From Paraburkholderia fynbosensis (GTDB lineage Bacteria; Pseudomonadota; Gammaproteobacteria; Burkholderiales; Burkholderiaceae): DNA of 64,000 nucleotides. Below, one piece after another: positions 62,674-64,000 of this stretch; the first letter of the stretch is position 1, and each line of letters starts with the position of its first letter. Where the stretch lies: NCBI RefSeq assembly GCF_902859935.1, contig NZ_CADIKI010000002.1, positions 310,001 to 374,000 of the forward strand. Reading direction: 5' to 3'. Under the pieces are notes generated by a model. The model worked only from the letters and a program-made list of their open reading frames with translations, did not search any database and was not told the DNA's origin. Position numbers and translations under genes: made by a program.

Positions 62674-63690
62674 TTAGGGCGTGGTGTTTGAGCCGAGCTG
62701 GAATGCGTCGGCGAGAAGTTCATAGGAGCGCAGCCGGGCGCGGTAGCTGCCTGCGACGGTCAGCACCATCAGCTCGTCTGCCTGGAATTGCTCTTGCAAT
62801 GCATGTAGCCGCTCTGTGACCGTCTCAGGCGTACCGATGATGCTGCGTGGTTTTTCCCGTGCAATCACAAGTTGCTCGCGCTCACCATACTCCTGCTCGA
62901 TTCCCTGTTCGATGTTTGGAATGGGTTCGTTCAGGCCGTACGCCATTTGAACGCGGCGCAGGTCGACGGCCTTTTCCAGAGCGGCGGCTTCCTGTTCCGT
63001 ATCCGCGCAAATCACGAAGACGGCAGCGGCCAGATACGCTTGCTGTGTTTCCTGACTCGCCTTGAAGCGCTCGCGATAGGCCTGCGCCACCTGATGTCCG
63101 AAATGCGCATTGATGAAATGCGCGAATGCGAAGCGAATGCCGAGTTGCGCGGCGAGCAGTCCGCCGAATTCGCTCGAACCGAGCATCCATAGTTGCGGAC
63201 GCGTGTCGATCTGCGGCTGCAGCAACACGCCACGCGCCATGTGATCCTCGGGCAGCGCGCCGTGCATCAGGCCGAGCAGGTCGGTGACCTGCTGCGGGAA
63301 AATATCGCCGCGGTTGTAGTCGCCGCCGGCAACCGCCTGCGCTGTGTGCATGTCGCCGCCCGGCGCGCGTCCGACGCCGAGATCGATGCGATTCGGAAAG
63401 AGCGCCTCGAGCATCATGAATTGCTCGGCGACCTTGAACGGGCTGTAGTACGGCAGCATCACGCCGCCGGAACCGAGGCGGATGCGTCGAGTCACGCTCC
63501 CGAGGCGCGCCAGCATCACCTCTGGACACGGATTCGATACGCCGCGCAAGCCGTGATGCTCGGCGCACCAGTAGCGCGTGTAGCCGAGGTCGTCGGCGAG
63601 CTGCGCGAGTTCGACGGTGGCGGCGATGGCGTCCGGCACCGAGTGCCCGGCGATCACGGGCGTTTGGTCGAGCACGGAAAGTAGCGTCAT
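62674..63690 (-). CDS. LLM-class flavin-dependent oxidoreductase
   Basis: A 338-residue luciferase-like monooxygenase. The start SVLDQTPV, the YWCAEHHGL motif, [15 protein letters not shown] and [11 protein letters not shown] are typical of the single-component LLM group. It would use reduced flavin and oxygen on an unknown substrate. It sits between coaBC and dut, on the same strand, 16 bases before dut. Confidence 0.85.
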   Translation of the reverse strand: MTLLSVLDQTPVIAGHSVPDAIAATVELAQLADDLGYTRYWCAEHHGLRGVSNPCPEVMLARLGSVTRRIRLGSGGVMLPYYSPFKVAEQFMMLEALFPNRIDLGVGRAPGGDMHTAQAVAGGDYNRGDIFPQQVTDLLGLMHGALPEDHMARGVLLQPQIDTRPQLWMLGSSEFGGLLAAQLGIRFAFAHFINAHFGHQVAQAYRERFKASQETQQAYLAAAVFVICADTEQEAAALEKAVDLRRVQMAYGLNEPIPNIEQGIEQEYGEREQLVIAREKPRSIIGTPETVTERLHALQEQFQADELMVLTVAGSYRARLRSYELLADAFQLGSNTTP

Positions 63691-63761
63691 GTCAGTGGCT
63701 CCAGATGTTCCGATTCGTCAGCGCGGCTTGCCGTGGTGGCGAGAAATACGCCGTGACGAAC

Positions 63762-64000
63762 TCAACGAATCAGACTCGTGTCGGGCAGACGCTTCGCAAT
63801 TTCTGCGATCAGCGCACGCGCGAGCGTCTGCTTGTCCGCGCGCGGGAGCTTCGTGGCGCCGCCGGCTTCGAACAGGATCACTTCGTTGTCGTCGAGACCA
63901 AAGGTGAGGGGACCGAGATTGCCGATCAGCAGAGGCACGTTTTTGCGCATGCGCTTTTCTTCGCCATGCACTTCGAGGTCGCCGCTTTCCGCCGCGAAGC
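63762..64000 (-). CDS. coaBC: CoaBC, C-terminal end (cut by window)
   Basis: The last 78 codons of the bifunctional phosphopantothenoylcysteine synthase/decarboxylase; the gene continues beyond the window. FAAESGDLEVHGEEKR, VPLLIGNLGPLTFGLDDNEV and the closing Leu-Ala-Arg-rich helix match the synthase domain. It makes 4'-phosphopantetheine in CoA synthesis. Linkage to dut is normal for this group. Confidence 0.9.
   Translation of the reverse strand, partial: FAAESGDLEVHGEEKRMRKNVPLLIGNLGPLTFGLDDNEVILFEAGGATKLPRADKQTLARALIAEIAKRLPDTSLIR

Overview
The window looks like a chromosome of Burkholderiaceae, most probably Paraburkholderia. From about 28.3 kb to the end it is GC-rich, with family-typical genes: icd, a cold-shock gene, clpS-clpA, dut, the 3' end of coaBC, elongation factor G, a second ClpP, a MocR regulator, DUF2917 and DUF192 proteins. 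The first 28 kb is different: lower and uneven GC, long gaps, non-ATG starts, broken genes and almost only mobile or defence-type genes. It reads as an accessory island whose left edge lies outside the window.

Island, 1-10.6 kb: a TIR/deoxyribosyltransferase-like domain fused to a PD-(D/E)XK nuclease and overlapped by a second PD-(D/E)XK gene; two ScoMcrA-like HNH nucleases on either side of a frameshifted membrane metallophosphoesterase; an 877-residue zinc-ribbon protein with a VSR-like nuclease core; and a small DEDDh exonuclease. Island, 11.2-19.4 kb: a complete Tn7-like transposition module, tnsA-tnsB-tnsC in one tight operon, then two TnsD-sized TniQ genes that diverge from a palindromic operator, the second co-expressed with an XRE-type regulator. 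No tnsE and no cas genes were seen. Island, 19.5-28 kb: a third HNH nuclease; a papain-fold protease behind a 54-residue peptide gene and an intervening terminator; an AAA/STAND ATPase with a DUF3892 protein; an Mrr-like endonuclease; and a three-gene membrane cassette containing an unlisted 48-residue protein. I could not find convincing transposon ends or target-site duplications.

Chromosome, 28.3-44.3 kb: a glycine-zipper lipoprotein, an NYN/LOTUS RNA-metabolism protein, a second ClpP, an ECF41-like sigma factor overlapping tail-to-tail with a degenerate EAL protein, an MdtD-like exporter, a MocR regulator diverging from DUF2917, an HTH-citrate synthase fusion diverging from a permuted CoA-transferase around a perfect palindrome, a GntR/UTRA regulator, an aldo/keto reductase and a Rap1a-like protein.

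Chromosome, 44.8-64 kb: a dipeptide-type ABC importer (Tat-exported binding protein, two permeases, fused double ATPase), a NiCoT nickel/cobalt permease with a His-tailed cupin, fusA, DUF192, a small Ala/Lys-rich secreted protein, rluE, icd, csp, clpS-clpA, dut, a luciferase-like oxidoreductase and coaBC. Strong intrinsic terminators separate many of these units.
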